The position numbers and the translations under genes were made by a program. A model generated the notes under the pieces. That model saw nothing but the letters and a program-made list of their open reading frames with translations. It was not told where the DNA came from and ran no database searches. This document shows, one piece after another, positions 1 to 11,170 of a stretch of DNA of 64,000 bases. Origin of the DNA: Ampelocalamus luodianensis (Eukaryota; Streptophyta; Magnoliopsida; Poales; Poaceae); assembly GCA_036346255.1 (NCBI GenBank), contig CM070628.1, forward strand, positions 27,791,840-27,855,839, in the 5' to 3' direction. Numbering within the stretch: the first letter of the stretch is position 1; the number at the start of each line of letters is the position of its first letter.

Positions 1-2605
1 AGCTTTAGCGCACGCTAGTTCGGTTATGTATCGCTAGCTTGTCGCTGCCGCTTTTGCCGTAGCATGAACTCCGCCCCTCGCCGTCGCGCCCTCGTCGAGT
101 CACCTCCGACTTGGCCGGTGTCGTCGGGTGCGCAATAGCACCAGATCCCATTTTGGCCTTTTGCCGCATCGCGGGGCTTGCTCGCACGGCGCGCGCCGCA
201 AGTTCGAGCTCTGCCGCTCTGTTGTCGGATGAGCTAGCGCATTTTCGTGAGTACGAGAACGCCCGGCGTATTCTTTGAACCCATTGCCGACGCCGCCTCG
301 GCCGGGCCGAGTCAAGTCGACTCGGTCGGCGCCCTCGCGTCCCGCTGTCGAGAGACGTGGGCTAGCCGGTGTCGGTAGAATAAGTATTAAATGCTTTTTG
401 ATTTCTGTAATGCTTTTCTGGTTTGCTGATAATTCATTTAAACTTAGAAAATTCATATCTATTTCAATTTTTCTCCAAATCGCATGAAACCAGTGCGGTT
501 ATGTTTCATTTTAATTGTACTATTTACTAAAATTAGTGTCAACCTTGTCCCTGTATCAAAAATCTGTTAATTAATTTAATGTTGTAGAATGTAATCTCCA
601 AATTAGAAAATGCATATCTCTTTCAATAATTGTCCAAATTCAATGAACCCAATTCTGTAAAATTTCATTTTCAGTATACTAACTATTAGGATAGGTTTTA
701 CACACTATTTCTGTTCATGAAAATTTGTTAAGTAATTAACTAGTGGCTTGTTGTGTTTTTAGCTTAGAAAATTCATAGAAAATTGCTAATAACTTAAAAT
801 GATTTGTTCTCTGTTTCTAAAATTTTGTTATATCTTGCTTAGGTTGCTGTGTGAGTTTTGGCTTGTTTTGATGTTGTTGTATGTTTGAGTTTTGCCGGTG
901 TTATTCGCCCTTATTTGCTGTTATGTTCGATCGTTAGGCTTCGATATTTGCGGCAACCCTGAGGACGATCCTCCGCACCATATTGAGCAACAAAGGCCAG
1001 CAAGCGCTTTGATCATGTTTAATCCCAGTATTTTAAAGATTAATATTTTGTTTCAATTGTATGTATGCATTGCTTAATTTGTGTTAAATTGATTAGTTAA
1101 ATCCGTAGTGCATATCCCGTAGACAAAATATTGATCTCTACTACTGAGCTTAGGTTATTTGTCGTGATTAGAGATCATTGGATGATCTCTTGTCACTTAG
1201 TAGATCCGGTCAACTTGCTTAGACATGCTTAGCTATCGGTAGAATCAAGTGGTTATCGACTTTAGTCGGTAACCTTGATCACACAAAATTTACTACAACT
1301 TTATGTTTCAAATTTCGCTATGTTTAATTGCAAAACTAAAAAAATGAAAACAAAAATGATTTGGACGCGGGCACAATGGTAAGATTGGTGTGATCTTTTG
1401 GGTGTGATCGAAAGGTGCCCGGTCAATTAAGGACCGAACATCTTGTGAGTGAATTTTTATCCGAGCATTTCGGCGTGCTAACCACACTAGAGTATATGGG
1501 ACCTCTCTTGACCTAGTACTTTGGCGTGTATTGGCTCCGGGTCGCAGGAGGTCGCAGGAGGGACGGAGGTGGGAGCATGGTAGTTGTCCGAAAAGCTTTA
1601 TCCTGAGTGGGTAGTTGTCTTTTCGGCTTTACCATGTAAGCGTATGGGTTTCTATCCATACGAGCTGCTCGTAGTTAATACACAATATTGGAAAAGTCTC
1701 GTAGGACTTAGCCGTGCAAAGATACCTTCGAAGTGTGTTTTGGCTTAAAGGCGATGCAAGTGTGGGTACATTGGTACACCCTGCAGGTTAAAACTATTCG
1801 AATAGCCTCGTCCTAGGTGATGGACACGCTTGGGTAAGCTTTTCAAGAGTTAGACTACAACATTTAAATTAAAACTTGATGGGTGGTACGAATCGGGATT
1901 CGTGCTATTGTTGTGGTGACTATTGGGATAGTCACTTCTAGGTTGTTTTATCTTTCGCTTTTGTTATTAATATCCGCATCTTGTTATTTCAATCTTAAAA
2001 TGAATTACAAACTTGCCTTTAAAATCAGTATTACATTATTGCAAATGAAAGTTGGCTTTATGCAAATGAAACATATGACCTCCACCGACAAGCTCGCATG
2101 TAGCATATGAACAGTGCGCTAGTTCACACGTCGATCTTGCGGTACAAAGACAATCTTTGTACTCGTGTGCTTTGCTTAATGTTTTGTTGCAGAGGAAGAA
2201 GGTGAGCCTCGGGGCCTCACTTACGTGAGTCAGGCTTTGCCGCCGTGGGTGACGACTAGTCTTGGCGGTCCGGTCCGGATGCCTTGTGGGTTGAAGGCAC
2301 ACCGATTGGCTTTGTTTATAGCCATCTTATGGCACTTTGCTTCCGCTGTCTTTACATTGTTATTTGTGTATCTTGTGGCGATCGGTCATTGTCTGTAATA
2401 TCTTTGCTATTTGTTTATCTTCCGTTTGGAAGTGTGGTGTTTGGACTCTATGTGTGGAATGGAGTTGATGTCTAATTTTGTACCGGGGTGTGTATACTGC
2501 TTTCTGGGAAGTATACATATCTCGAGGATCGATTTATTTGATTTGTGATGCTAGGACCAGGTGGTTGGTTAAGCATTACAAACCAAATAAACTGGGGTCC
2601 TCACA
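1..2605 (+). mobile_element. LTR fragment of a Ty3/gypsy-type element (family G1), 5' part outside the window
   Basis: The sequence is colinear with 2606-6086 and with the reverse complement of 48472-52620, which is a complete solo LTR with a target duplication. It ends in ...GGGGTCCTCACA at 2605. Landmarks seen: an E1-like acidic segment from 938 behind TTAG, the CTATTCGAATAG palindrome at 1794-1805, and an E2-like segment from 2193 behind TTGTTGCAG. The LTR ends abruptly inside sequence homologous to the 5' part of the same LTR family, so I infer that this element was inserted into the neighbouring LTR and that its own 5' end and internal region lie left of the window. No coding domain is visible here. 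Confidence 0.8.
938..999 (+). other. E1-like acidic exon candidate in LTR 1-2605 (damaged copy)
   Basis: It follows the acceptor-like CGATCGTTAG and reads FDICGNPEDDPP in the frame conserved in other LTRs. It stops at a GCAAGC donor-like site at 1000. Its length is 62, one base short of the 63 seen in intact copies, so the phase is broken. E2 would begin at 2193 (reads EEEGEP). Confidence 0.4.
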
Positions 2606-3736
2606 TCAGCCGTCCATTTCAGATCCAACGGTCGGTGCGATTCTGATCGAGTCAAACCATCGGCTCGCACCGCCGTCGATGCGGCATGTGGACCCTACTG
2701 CAAGATCACCTCGTCTTCTCCGCACCTCACCGAGCTCGGGCAATCGCATGCGCGCCACGCACGTACGCCGCCGCCACCTTTATGCCCTCGTGTCCGGCCG
2801 GGAGGCATCGCGTGACTTCATAAAGCCCCGAGCTCACCCACTTCTTCTCCTTTGCGTTCGCATATCTCCGCCGATTTCTTGTTTCGTACGAGAGGGAACG
2901 GCGTAGCGCCGCGTTGGAGAAGCCCTTGAGCCCGCAACCTCACCATCGTGAACCACGCTCGGTGCCGCGTCCATTTTGGCCATCCGGATCCTTGTCGCCC
3001 GTGAATCGCCAAGGGTGGTGTCTTAGCCCTCGCCTCCGTGAGCTCGGCCCACGAGCTTCTGGCGTTCTAGTAAGTATCAAGCTTCGCGCTTGGTCCTTTA
3101 GGATCGCATTGCTTCACCGAGTCTAGTGGTGATCTTATTTTGTTCTTTGGTGCATCCCGAGGTCATGCGACGGTTCTTCTTCGAGCACGGTGTTCGCCGC
3201 GTGGCAGTCCGCCGCTCGGTTCCTCTTCATCGGCGTTATCTTGGGCTTATCCTTCCCGAGTCAAGGCGAAGCATTGCGCACCTTCCCAAAACTCCTCGGC
3301 GTCGTAGCGTCTTCCCCGGGAGCGGTGGCTTCTTCTCCGCCTCCGCCGTGAGCTCACCTCAGACGACCATTTGGCTCTGCACCGCACCATTGTGTTCGTG
3401 GTCGCTGCGCCACCAGTGAGGCCACTAGCGAGCCCAGGGAACCGCTCCAGGCTCGGATCCTCCACCTGCGCCGCAGCCACACGCGGGAGCTCCGTCGAGC
3501 CGCCGGCTGTTAAGGTCTAATCTCGTCTTTAGCTGTAATTAAGTTCTTTAGTTGTATCCCTGATTTGTGGGCCCTCTTTGGTTAATCGCGTTTAGAAATC
3601 CTTTAATCCAGCCCGTTATTTATTCTCTGAGTCACTGCCATGTGGGTCCATGCTGTCAGTTAGGGTTGTGTAGCTCGTACGCGTTTTCTCTGGAAGCGTA
3701 TTTCTTTGAGAGTATGTCGTTTGCACTTTGGTAAGC

Positions 3737-3765
3737 CGAAGACGTATTCTTAGAATACGCCTTCG
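3737..3765. repeat. Long palindrome in G1 LTR
   Basis: CGAAGACGTATTCT is followed at once by its near-perfect inverse TAGAATACGCCTTCG. The same palindrome occurs at 50812-50832 in the reverse solo LTR (arms GGCGTATTCT / AGAATACGCC), so it is conserved in the family. It could form a hairpin or bind a dimeric factor; the function is unknown. Confidence 0.6.
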
Positions 3766-5679
3766 ACGTCACTTTCGGCGGCCGGTATTCGTCAAGATTT
3801 TCGCGCCCGCTATCGATGGTAGGGGCTAGTCGGGTGGGTGCGAAATGGTATAAATGCATTATAGATTTCGGAAATGATTTAGTATTTCTGGTTTGTGTTT
3901 TCTGTTGATCTGTTAATTCAATTAAACTTGTAAAATGCATAACTAATTCAAATTTTATCCAAATTGCATGAAACCAGTGCTGTTCATTTTTATTTTAATT
4001 GTGCTATTTATTAAAATTAGTCTCAACCTTGTCTCTGTAGCAAAAATCTGTTAATTAATTAAATGGTGTTTTATGTATTTTTCCAAGTTAGGAAATTCAT
4101 ATCTTTTCAATAATTGTCCAAATCCAAAGAAAACCAACTCTATAAATTTTCATTTTTAGTGTGCTAATTATCAGGTTAGGTTTTAGACATTGTTTCTGCT
4201 CATGAAAATTTGTTAAGTAATTAACTAGTGTTTTCATGTGTATTGTTAGCTTGGAAAATTCTTAGAAAATTCATAACCACTTAAAATGAATTGTTCTCTG
4301 TTTCTAAAATTTTGTTATATCATGCTTTAGCTGCTGTGTGAATTTTGGTATGTTTGTTTGTTGTTGCATATTTGAGTTTTGTCGGTGTTATTCGTTCTTA
4401 TTCGCTGTTTTGTTCAATCGTTAGGATTCGATATTTGCGGTAACCCTGAGAACGACCCTCCGCAACAACTTGAGCAACAAAGCACGCAAACAGCGGTTTG
4501 ATCATGTTTATCCCAGTATTTTAAAGTCTAATATTTTGTTTCAACTGTATGTATGCATCGCTTAATTTGTGTTAAATTGATTAGTTAAAGCCGTAGCTGC
4601 ATATCCTGTAGGCAAAATATTGATCTCTACTACCTGAGCCTAGGTTATTTGCTGTGATTAGAGGTCGCTGGATGATCTCTTGTCACTTAGTAGATCCGGG
4701 TCAACTTGCTTAGACATGCTTAGCTATCGGTAGAACTGGGCGGTTATCGACTCTAGTCGGTAACCTTGATCACACAAAATTTACTATAGCTTTATGTTTT
4801 AGCATTTCTGCTATGTTTAATTGCAAAATTAAAAATGAAAACAAAAATGATTTAGACTTGGGCACAATGGTAAGACTGTGTGATCTGTTGGGTGTGACCG
4901 AAAGGTGCCCGAGTCGCTTAAGGACCGAGTTACTTGCGCCACCGTCGAGCATTTTGGGTGCTAACCACACTAGAGTATATGGGACCTCTCTTGACCTAGT
5001 ACTTTGGCGTGTATTGGCTCCGGTCGCAGGAGGTCGCAGGAGGGATGGAGGTGGGAGCATGGTAGTTGTCCAAAAGCTTTATCCCGAGTGGGTAGTTGTC
5101 TTTCGGCTTTACCATGTAAGCGTATGGGTTTCTATCCATACGAGCGGCTCGTAGTTAATACACAATATTGGAAAAAGTCTCGTAGGACTTAGCTGTGCCA
5201 GCATACCTTCGGAAGTGTGCTTTGGCTTAAAGGCGGTCTAAAGTGTGGGTACATTGGTACGCCCCTGCAGGGTTAAAACTATTCGAATAGCCTCGTCCTA
5301 GGTTATGGACACGCTCGGATACGCCCCCCAAGAACTAGACTACAACATTTCAATTAAAACTTGATGGGTGGTACGAATCTGGGATTCGTGCTATTGTTGT
5401 GGTGACTATTGGGATAGTCACTTCTAGGTTGTTTATCTTTCGCTTTTGTTATTAATATCCTTACTGTTATTTCAATCTTATAAATGAATTGCAAACTTGC
5501 CTTTAAAACTGTATTACATTATTGCAAATGAAAATTGGCTTTATGCAAATGAAACATATGACCTCCACCAAATAAGCCTGCATGTAGCTTATGAATAGGT
5601 CTGCTAGTTCACACGTCAGTCTTGCGGGTACAAAGATAATCTTTGTACTCAGGTGCTTTGCTTAATATTTTTGTTGCAG

Positions 5680-5744
5680 AGGAAGAAGGTGAGCCCCAAG
5701 GGCCTCACTTCGTGAGTCGTGTTGCCGCTTTCGTGGGCGACTAG
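5680..5744 (+). other. E2-like acidic terminal exon candidate in LTR 2606-6086
   Basis: It follows TTTTTGTTGCAG. After a two-base overhang it reads EEEGEPQG... and stops at TAG 5742-5744 (65 nt = 2 + 21 codons). The same phase and position are seen in the other LTR families. The matching E1 at 4425-4485 carries an indel. Confidence 0.45.
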
Positions 5745-6086
5745 ACTTGGCGGTCGGTCGATGCCTTGTGGGTTGGAGGCACGCTGATTGGCTTTGTTTA
5801 TAGCCATCTTATGGCACTTTTGCTTCCGCTGTCGTTCTTGTTTATTTGTGTATCTTGGCCTGTCGGCCCTTGTCTGTAATAACTCTACTATTTGTTTATC
5901 TTCCGTTTGGTAGTGTAGTGTTTGGACTCTATGTTTGGAATGGAGTTGATGTCTAATTTTATACCGAGGTGTGTATACTGCTTTCTGGGAAGTATACATA
6001 TCTCGAGGATCAGTTTATTTGATTTGTGCTGCTAGGACCAGGTGGTTGGTTAAGCATTACAAGCCAAATAAACTGGGGTCCTCACA

Positions 6087-7234
6087 GGTTTGCACCACAC
6101 CTCTTTCGGGCGGCAAAACACGGAGCACAATGCGCGGCCGACAAGGAAAAGATAATAGTTGGTGCACTAGGGCATGGCATGGCCGAAAGTGTCTCCCACG
6201 ACCCATAATGTCGACTAGGGTAGCCGTAGGGATCATGAGATGACACTGCCATAACCCCTACTGTTCATGCACGGCTAGAGGTTGAAGACGACCCGCGAAA
6301 AGGCTCGGTGACTCACAGCCGTTAGATGAGACACGGACGGCTAAGATAGCGCCACGCCTCCGGGCTTTAAAACACAACGGAGAGGTTGCGAGCCCACGGA
6401 TTAGAAAAGAACAGCTCAGATTGCTCCACGTCGCAAACGCGATTTACAACGGAGGGACAAGCGGGCGTTGGATCTTAATCCAACGGCTCTGATTCAAGAA
6501 TGCAACCGGAGGGTCCGAAGGGTTCGGGAAATCTCAACGGTTGGATGGGAATCTAACGGTCGACAATCAAACTTGCAACCGGAAGGTCCGAAGGTTACAG
6601 CGCGCGGCGCGGCGATTCGATCCAACGGTTGAGATCCAACGCGCGTTTTAAAGAGAGGCTCGGTGCAGTTAGTTGACTGGACCGAATCAATTGGCTCGAG
6701 CCCGAGTCTGACTCGAACCCAAGTAACAGTAAAACCAAGTTTGACTTTGAAGTAAGAACAGAGACTTTGAATGATTTATTTGAGGTAGCAAATTAACTCC
6801 AAAAATTATGAAATTTTTACAGGAGCTTGCTAACTCAGATATTAACCTGGAGTAAAATTTTAAGAGGTTTTTATACTGTGAATAAATCTCCAAAAATTCT
6901 GCAAGGCTCTGTTTTAATGTTTGACTGAGAGTCAAACAGGTTTGACTGCCTCTAAAAATATTCAAACAATTTCTAAAAATTGTGAAATTTTTCAGAGGGA
7001 TCACATACCATCACAGAAACTTAGGAAAAATATTTCCAGAGGATGATCACAAAATTTGACAAGATTGTTTTTGGAATGTCAAGATTTGGATCAACTAGAC
7101 TTGTGACAATGTATTTCCATAATCCCTTGTACAAGAATTGTTTGGCACAATAGGAAATACATGATGTAAGAAAAAGTTTTAATTTCTACTGATTTTCTTA
7201 CATTTGAAACACAAGCCCAAGATTGGGATGTTAC
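6087..7234 (-). mobile_element. First 1.15 kb of a reverse-oriented gypsy LTR (family G2)
   Basis: Read on the minus strand from 7234, it begins TGTAACATCCCAAT and matches the start of the LTRs at 24045, 34102 and 56643; the closest by eye is 56643-57800. It contains several inverted CCGTTGGATC / GATCCAACGG motifs typical of this U3. It is cut at 6087 by the end of another LTR, so the remaining part is inferred to lie left of the window. Bases 7235-7239 (CCGCG) would be its target duplication. Confidence 0.8.
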
Positions 7235-7416
7235 ACCGCGCGTCGAGGGGGAGGCAGCGTCGTCGATGAAGGGGCGGCGGCGTCGGGTCTTACGGCCGGG
7301 GAGGTGAACGGGCGAACCCTAGAGGAGCCGAGAGAGCGCGCGAGAGCCTAAGGGGCGCGGGAGACGAAGTGACGAGTAAAGAGCAAAACCCTAGGGTGCG
7401 CCTTTTTATAAAAAGG

Positions 7417-7715
7417 ATATCACAGACGGCTCTATTAAAGCACCGTCTCTGATAGTATATCAGAGACGGTGCTTTAATAGAGTCGTCTGTGATATTTAGG
7501 ATATCACAGACGGTTCCATTAAATAACCGTCTGTGATAGTGAGGATATCCCAGACGGTTCTTTAATGGAATCGTCTGTGATATTGAGGATATCACAGACG
7601 GTGCTTACATAAAGCCGTCTGTGATATGGTAATATAACAGACGGTTATTTAATATATCCGTCTGTGATATCTTATCACAGACGGATCCATCATAGAGCCG
7701 TCTGTGCTATGGATC
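7417..7715. repeat. CACTA subterminal repeat array, left side
   Basis: About ten alternating direct and inverted copies of ATCACAGACGGTT / AACCGTCTGTGAT variants are spaced by 20-40 bases. In CACTA elements such arrays are the binding sites of the element's TNPA-type protein (family knowledge). Neighbouring copies pair as perfect hairpins. Confidence 0.8.
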
Positions 7716-7778
7716 TCATTCCATTCATCTCACGCGCGAGTGTCTCTTCGTCTCCTACTCCAGCTTTACTACTTCTTT

Positions 7779-7789
7779 TATATAAATAG
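7779..7789 (+). promoter_or_regulatory. TATA box inside CACTA element
   Basis: TATATAAATAG is a canonical plant TATA box, preceded by a pyrimidine-rich stretch. It lies 119 bases upstream of the ATG of the internal ORF and directly after the subterminal repeat array. Confidence 0.6.
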
Positions 7790-7897
7790 ACAACCCTTAT
7801 CAGAGGGATTTCTCACGAACCTCGATCCTTGATCATCCCCTCTCTCTCCACAAATTCCAAATGGCTTCCTCTCTCGCCCCACCAGACCGCCTACATT

Positions 7898-8404
7898 ATG
7901 GTTGTGTACTCGCACCTCTCTGATCGCAACCTGGCCCAAGCTGCGAACAAGACGTCCGTTCGCAATGCAATCCGTTGTAGACCCTCCGATCTACCGGAGA
8001 CCATAACGGCGATCATCGGTCGATTGGAGCTCCTCCTCCAACAGACCAGTGCGAGGCTCTCCAGCATCCGGCGAGTAAACCTCGTCGTGGAGATTGTCCT
8101 ATGGAACTCTTTGGTCCGCACCGAGGATGCAGCCCAGAGAGTCGAGGACGACCTCGACATTGCAGGAGAGCGGGTCAGCCTAGCCGAGACTGTGGAGACT
8201 AGGGTTGATGGCCTTTGGGTTATATGGGACTTGATTACGGAGTCCAGACATCTACAAGAGGAAATTGAGCGTGCAAGGTCACAGGTGGAGGCGTTTGGTG
8301 AGACAGTCGCTGATCCCGCTCCCACTGAAGCCGACGAGAATGCGTACGAAGATTTGAAGACTACGATAGGATCGCTCATCCTTTTTTTATCGTCTGTGAT
8401 GTAA
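7898..8404 (+). CDS. 168-aa ORF of unknown function inside the CACTA element
   Basis: An ATG-initiated frame of 168 codons is open to the TAA at 8402. I do not recognise the protein. It is hydrophilic, with alternating charged and Leu residues (for example RLELLLQQTSARL near residue 40 and EDAAQRVEDDLDIA near residue 77), suggesting helical coiled-coil character. There is no signal peptide or membrane segment. The last eight or so codons run into the element's own GTCTGTGATG repeat, so the C-terminus is transposon-derived. An earlier ATG at 7861 opens a 20-codon uORF in another frame. A TATA box is at 7779. It may be a captured host exon or a decayed element gene; expression is unproven. Confidence 0.4.
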   Translation: MVVYSHLSDRNLAQAANKTSVRNAIRCRPSDLPETITAIIGRLELLLQQTSARLSSIRRVNLVVEIVLWNSLVRTEDAAQRVEDDLDIAGERVSLAETVETRVDGLWVIWDLITESRHLQEEIERARSQVEAFGETVADPAPTEADENAYEDLKTTIGSLILFLSSVM

Positions 8405-9240
8405 AAAACGATAAGGAGGCCAGTTTATTGTCTGTGATGTAAATATGGTCTTTAATTTTTATCGTCTGTGATGATATGGTCTTTTTTATCATCTGTGATG
8501 ATATGGTCTTTTTTATCATCTATTTATTACTGGGCAAAATTCATTTTGTTAATTATTTGCGCATATACATGCTCCGTACGCTATCACATACGGTTGAATG
8601 AAGAACCATCTGTGCTAATATCCTCATCACAGACGGTTCCTATTACTAACCGTCTGTGTTGAACTTGTACAGACGGCCAGGTGGTTGACGACGGCGAGGT
8701 AGCGCTCGTTGTCCTGCCACTTCATCGCCTCCTCTCACTCCAGCGCCACGCGCCTCCCCACGGCGCGTTCCTTGGACACCTTGTACAAGGCCTTGCAACT
8801 ATACGTACATACATTCAACTATACGTACATACATTCAAGATGTTAGAATAAATAGTAGTATGTACGTACGTATATTGTAGATATAAAGATGTACGTACGT
8901 TAATCGTAGGTGCATAGGTCCTCCATGGGCTGAGAGAGCTCGCGGCCACCTGCGGCGGCGATGTCGGCGACGACATCATGAGAAAAGCGGCGATCACCGA
9001 CCTCCTCGCCTTGGTGCTGGCCTAACTGCTCTGCATGCTCACCTTAGCGATTGACGTACTCAAAACCGTGAGACGAAGAGCGATGGGAGGAGTTTAATCT
9101 TCGGTGAATTATTCCGTCTTATAAAGAATTAGGAGTAATCGCACGTGAGGCGAAGAGACGCATGTATCGTCGTGTGCGAGAGACGAAGAGACGATTGTGC
9201 GATGGTGAAGAGACACATCACGCGGGAGACGAAGAGGTTG
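8405..9240. other. CACTA interior without a recognised gene
   Basis: It holds short direct repeats of ATCGTCTGTGATGATATGG (8440-8520), an internal subterminal-type array (8566-8690), a GC-rich part, a 20-base tandem duplication CAACTATACGTACATACATT (8797-8836) and GAGACGAAGAG repeats (9065-9235). No supported coding region is present. Confidence 0.5.
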
Positions 9241-9650
9241 GATATCACGAGACGGCTCTATAGGGAACCGCTCGTGATAATAATATCACGACGGTTATTT
9301 AATAGAGCCGTCAGGATAGTAGCTATCACGAGCGGTTTAAAAATAAAACCGCTGCGTGATACTTCATGACGGTTTTACTTACAAACCGCGCGATAAGTTG
9401 TCCTCATCACGAGCGGTTCATATTACGAACCGCTCGCGATACTTCACGACGGTTGCGTAATATGAACCGTGCAGGATATGTCCTCATCACAGACGGTTCT
9501 TTTTACCAACCGTCTGTGAAGTATCACAAACGGATGGTAATAAGAACCGTCTGTGATGAGGACATATCACATACGGTTCACAGACGGTTCCAAAGGGAAC
9601 CGTCTGTATAAGTTCAACACAGACGGCTCCTTTGGAACCGTCTATGATGA
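9241..9650. repeat. CACTA subterminal repeat array, right side
   Basis: It contains many copies of ATCACGAGCGGTT / ATCACAGACGGTT and their inverses. Two motif variants (GAGCGG and CAGACGG cores) are intermixed. It ends 31 bases before the element terminus. Confidence 0.75.
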
Positions 9651-9681
9651 GGTGTCTGCTATTGCCTGTTTTGTAGTAGTG

Positions 9682-11170
9682 CCCCATGCTTCCCAGGCAA
9701 GACCAGACAACATCTCGTGAAACTTGGTAGGAGCAAATTGGAGATCTTTTAAGCATTTCAACAAGCACATGGCATGTACACTGAAACTAAAAAGATGCAC
9801 ACCAGTTTAATTTGTGTCCGAGCACTCATCAATGCTCTGAACAAGCTTTCTCTTCTTCCTCATCCTCATTCTCTCCTCATCGTCATCACGCCGCAGCCAG
9901 CGGTGATTGCGCACCCCGATGAATCGTCACTGCTGGCCCATCATCTTCTTGGCGCTGATTGTCGTCCCACTGGAGCCAACCTCAAATGTCAAATGTCCTA
10001 TGCTTGGGGCAATGTCAAAAGCGATAACCGTGGAAACAGATAGGTATTATTAACAAACAATTATAGGGAGGAAGCAAGCAATAAGTACGGGAAAAGCCAC
10101 ACAATTTTCCATTTCTGTGTCACACGCTACCGTTCCTCGAATTAATCCTTCCCCTACAACCAAATCGAACAACATAACAAAGCAAAAAAGGGAGAAATTT
10201 AAGAGTTGCTACAACAAAAAATATGGTAATAATACAAAGAAGGAAATACACCATCTAAGCTAAGCATGTTAGTCGAAGATCTAAGCAATCCAATTTCCCC
10301 AGGGCCGAAAGAACAAGAAAATTTGAGAGGCCAATTTGCAAGAAAACTACAGACAGACCACACAGCGAACAGATCCGAATGAATCAACCAGAGGAGAGCG
10401 AGAAAGCTAGAGAGAAGAAGAGAAGGGGAAGGCGAGGTGTTTTGCTCGTGGAGGGGGTGGGAGTGGGTGCCGTAGAGGTCCCAGAGCTCCTACACCTGGC
10501 CGACCAGCTGCTACAGCGCCGCCACCTCCCCATCTTCGGCAGTCTCCGCCGTCGGCGTAGGCGTGGCGGCGCCCCTCTTATCCCCCTATGTCGCGGCGGC
10601 TGGTTGGCTCCTTCCTCTTCTTTCTTTTCTTGGGTTGGTTCAGTTCGGCTTGACTTGCTCCTTTCTGCCTCCCTAAAAATACTCGTCACGTTGTGGGAGA
10701 GGGAGGAAGAGAGAGGAAGGCTCCGAGCGGAGGGGAGGAGGAAGGCTCTGAGTGGCAACGTGGGAGAGAGAGGAAGAGAGTGGGAGAGGAGCGAGCCGGG
10801 GGCGACGGCGGCGGCAGCAACGGTGGCACGGGCGAAGGGGAGGAGGTGCGCGGCGCGGTGCAGTACGGGCGAGGGCAGGGGAGGAAGAGAGCAGGAGTGG
10901 AGCGAGCCGGCGGTTACGGCCGTGGTGAGGAGGTGGGCGACGTGGGCGATGCGACAGTTGGAGGGGAGGAGGCGGGCGGATGTTTGTGCGAGGGGAACGA
11001 GGTAGCGCAGAAAACGCGAGGAGAACCCGATTTTAATCGTACGTGGGTCGTGTGGGACGGTTGCTCCCCATGTTAGCTGATCTAGACCGTTGGTGATTCG
11101 ACTATCGATCGGACGGACACGAACGATAGTGGGAGGACGGACGACGGTAAACTCCAATATTTAAGTAGTA
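9682..11170. other. Unclassified block; GC-rich part may be a minus-strand 5' leader or gene fragment
   Basis: 9682-10380 is ordinary mixed sequence with no supported feature. 10384-11157 is GC-rich with purine-biased runs (GAGGAAG...GAGCGAGCC) repeated near 10760 and 10885. Long frames are open on both strands, as expected from composition bias. On the minus strand it looks like a plant promoter/5' leader: a pyrimidine-rich start, then an ATG near 10536 whose frame is quickly stopped. I do not recognise a protein. No terminal repeats were found. Confidence 0.35.

Larger units (their letters stand above)
2606..6086 (+). mobile_element. LTR fragment, family G1, interrupted by the LTR to its left
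   Basis: This is homologous to the solo LTR at 48472-52620 (opposite strand) from roughly its 650th base to its end. It terminates at 6086 in the same ...AAACTGGGGTCCTCACA as 2605. It holds a GC-rich U3-like part (2606-3500), an AT-rich part (3830-4430), an E1-like segment (4425-4485), the CTATTCGAATAG palindrome (5279-5290) and an E2-like segment that ends in a stop (5680-5744). No PBS follows 6086; the next base begins a reverse-oriented LTR, so this LTR is inferred to be the right end of an element nested in that LTR. If so, bases 2606-2610 (TCAGC) and 6087-6091 (GGTTT) should be target duplications with partners left of the window. Confidence 0.8.
7235..9681 (+). mobile_element. CACTA (En/Spm-type) non-autonomous element, right part
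   Basis: It ends at 9681 in TTTTGTAGTAGTG, the complement of the CACTACTACAAAA terminus of the complete element at 13282-15308. Dense subterminal arrays of ATCACAGACGGTT-like motifs and their inverses lie at 7417-7715, 8566-8690 and 9241-9650. The left terminus is not in the window; it was probably displaced by the LTR that abuts at 7234. No transposase domain is recognisable. An internal ORF with its own TATA box is present (7898-8404). The first 180 bases (7235-7416) are GC-rich and hold the motif GCGCGGGAGACGAAG at 7357-7371, echoed near 9212. Confidence 0.8.

Noticed and set aside
7417..7715. Possible CRISPR-like array
   Set aside because: Motifs alternate in direct and inverted order with variable spacing; they are CACTA subterminal repeats next to a CACTA terminus.
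10384..11157. Long minus-strand frame (257 codons) and overlapping plus-strand frames
   Set aside because: Both strands are open because of GC/purine bias; the translations are low-complexity Pro/Ser/Arg or Gly/Arg with no recognisable domain.
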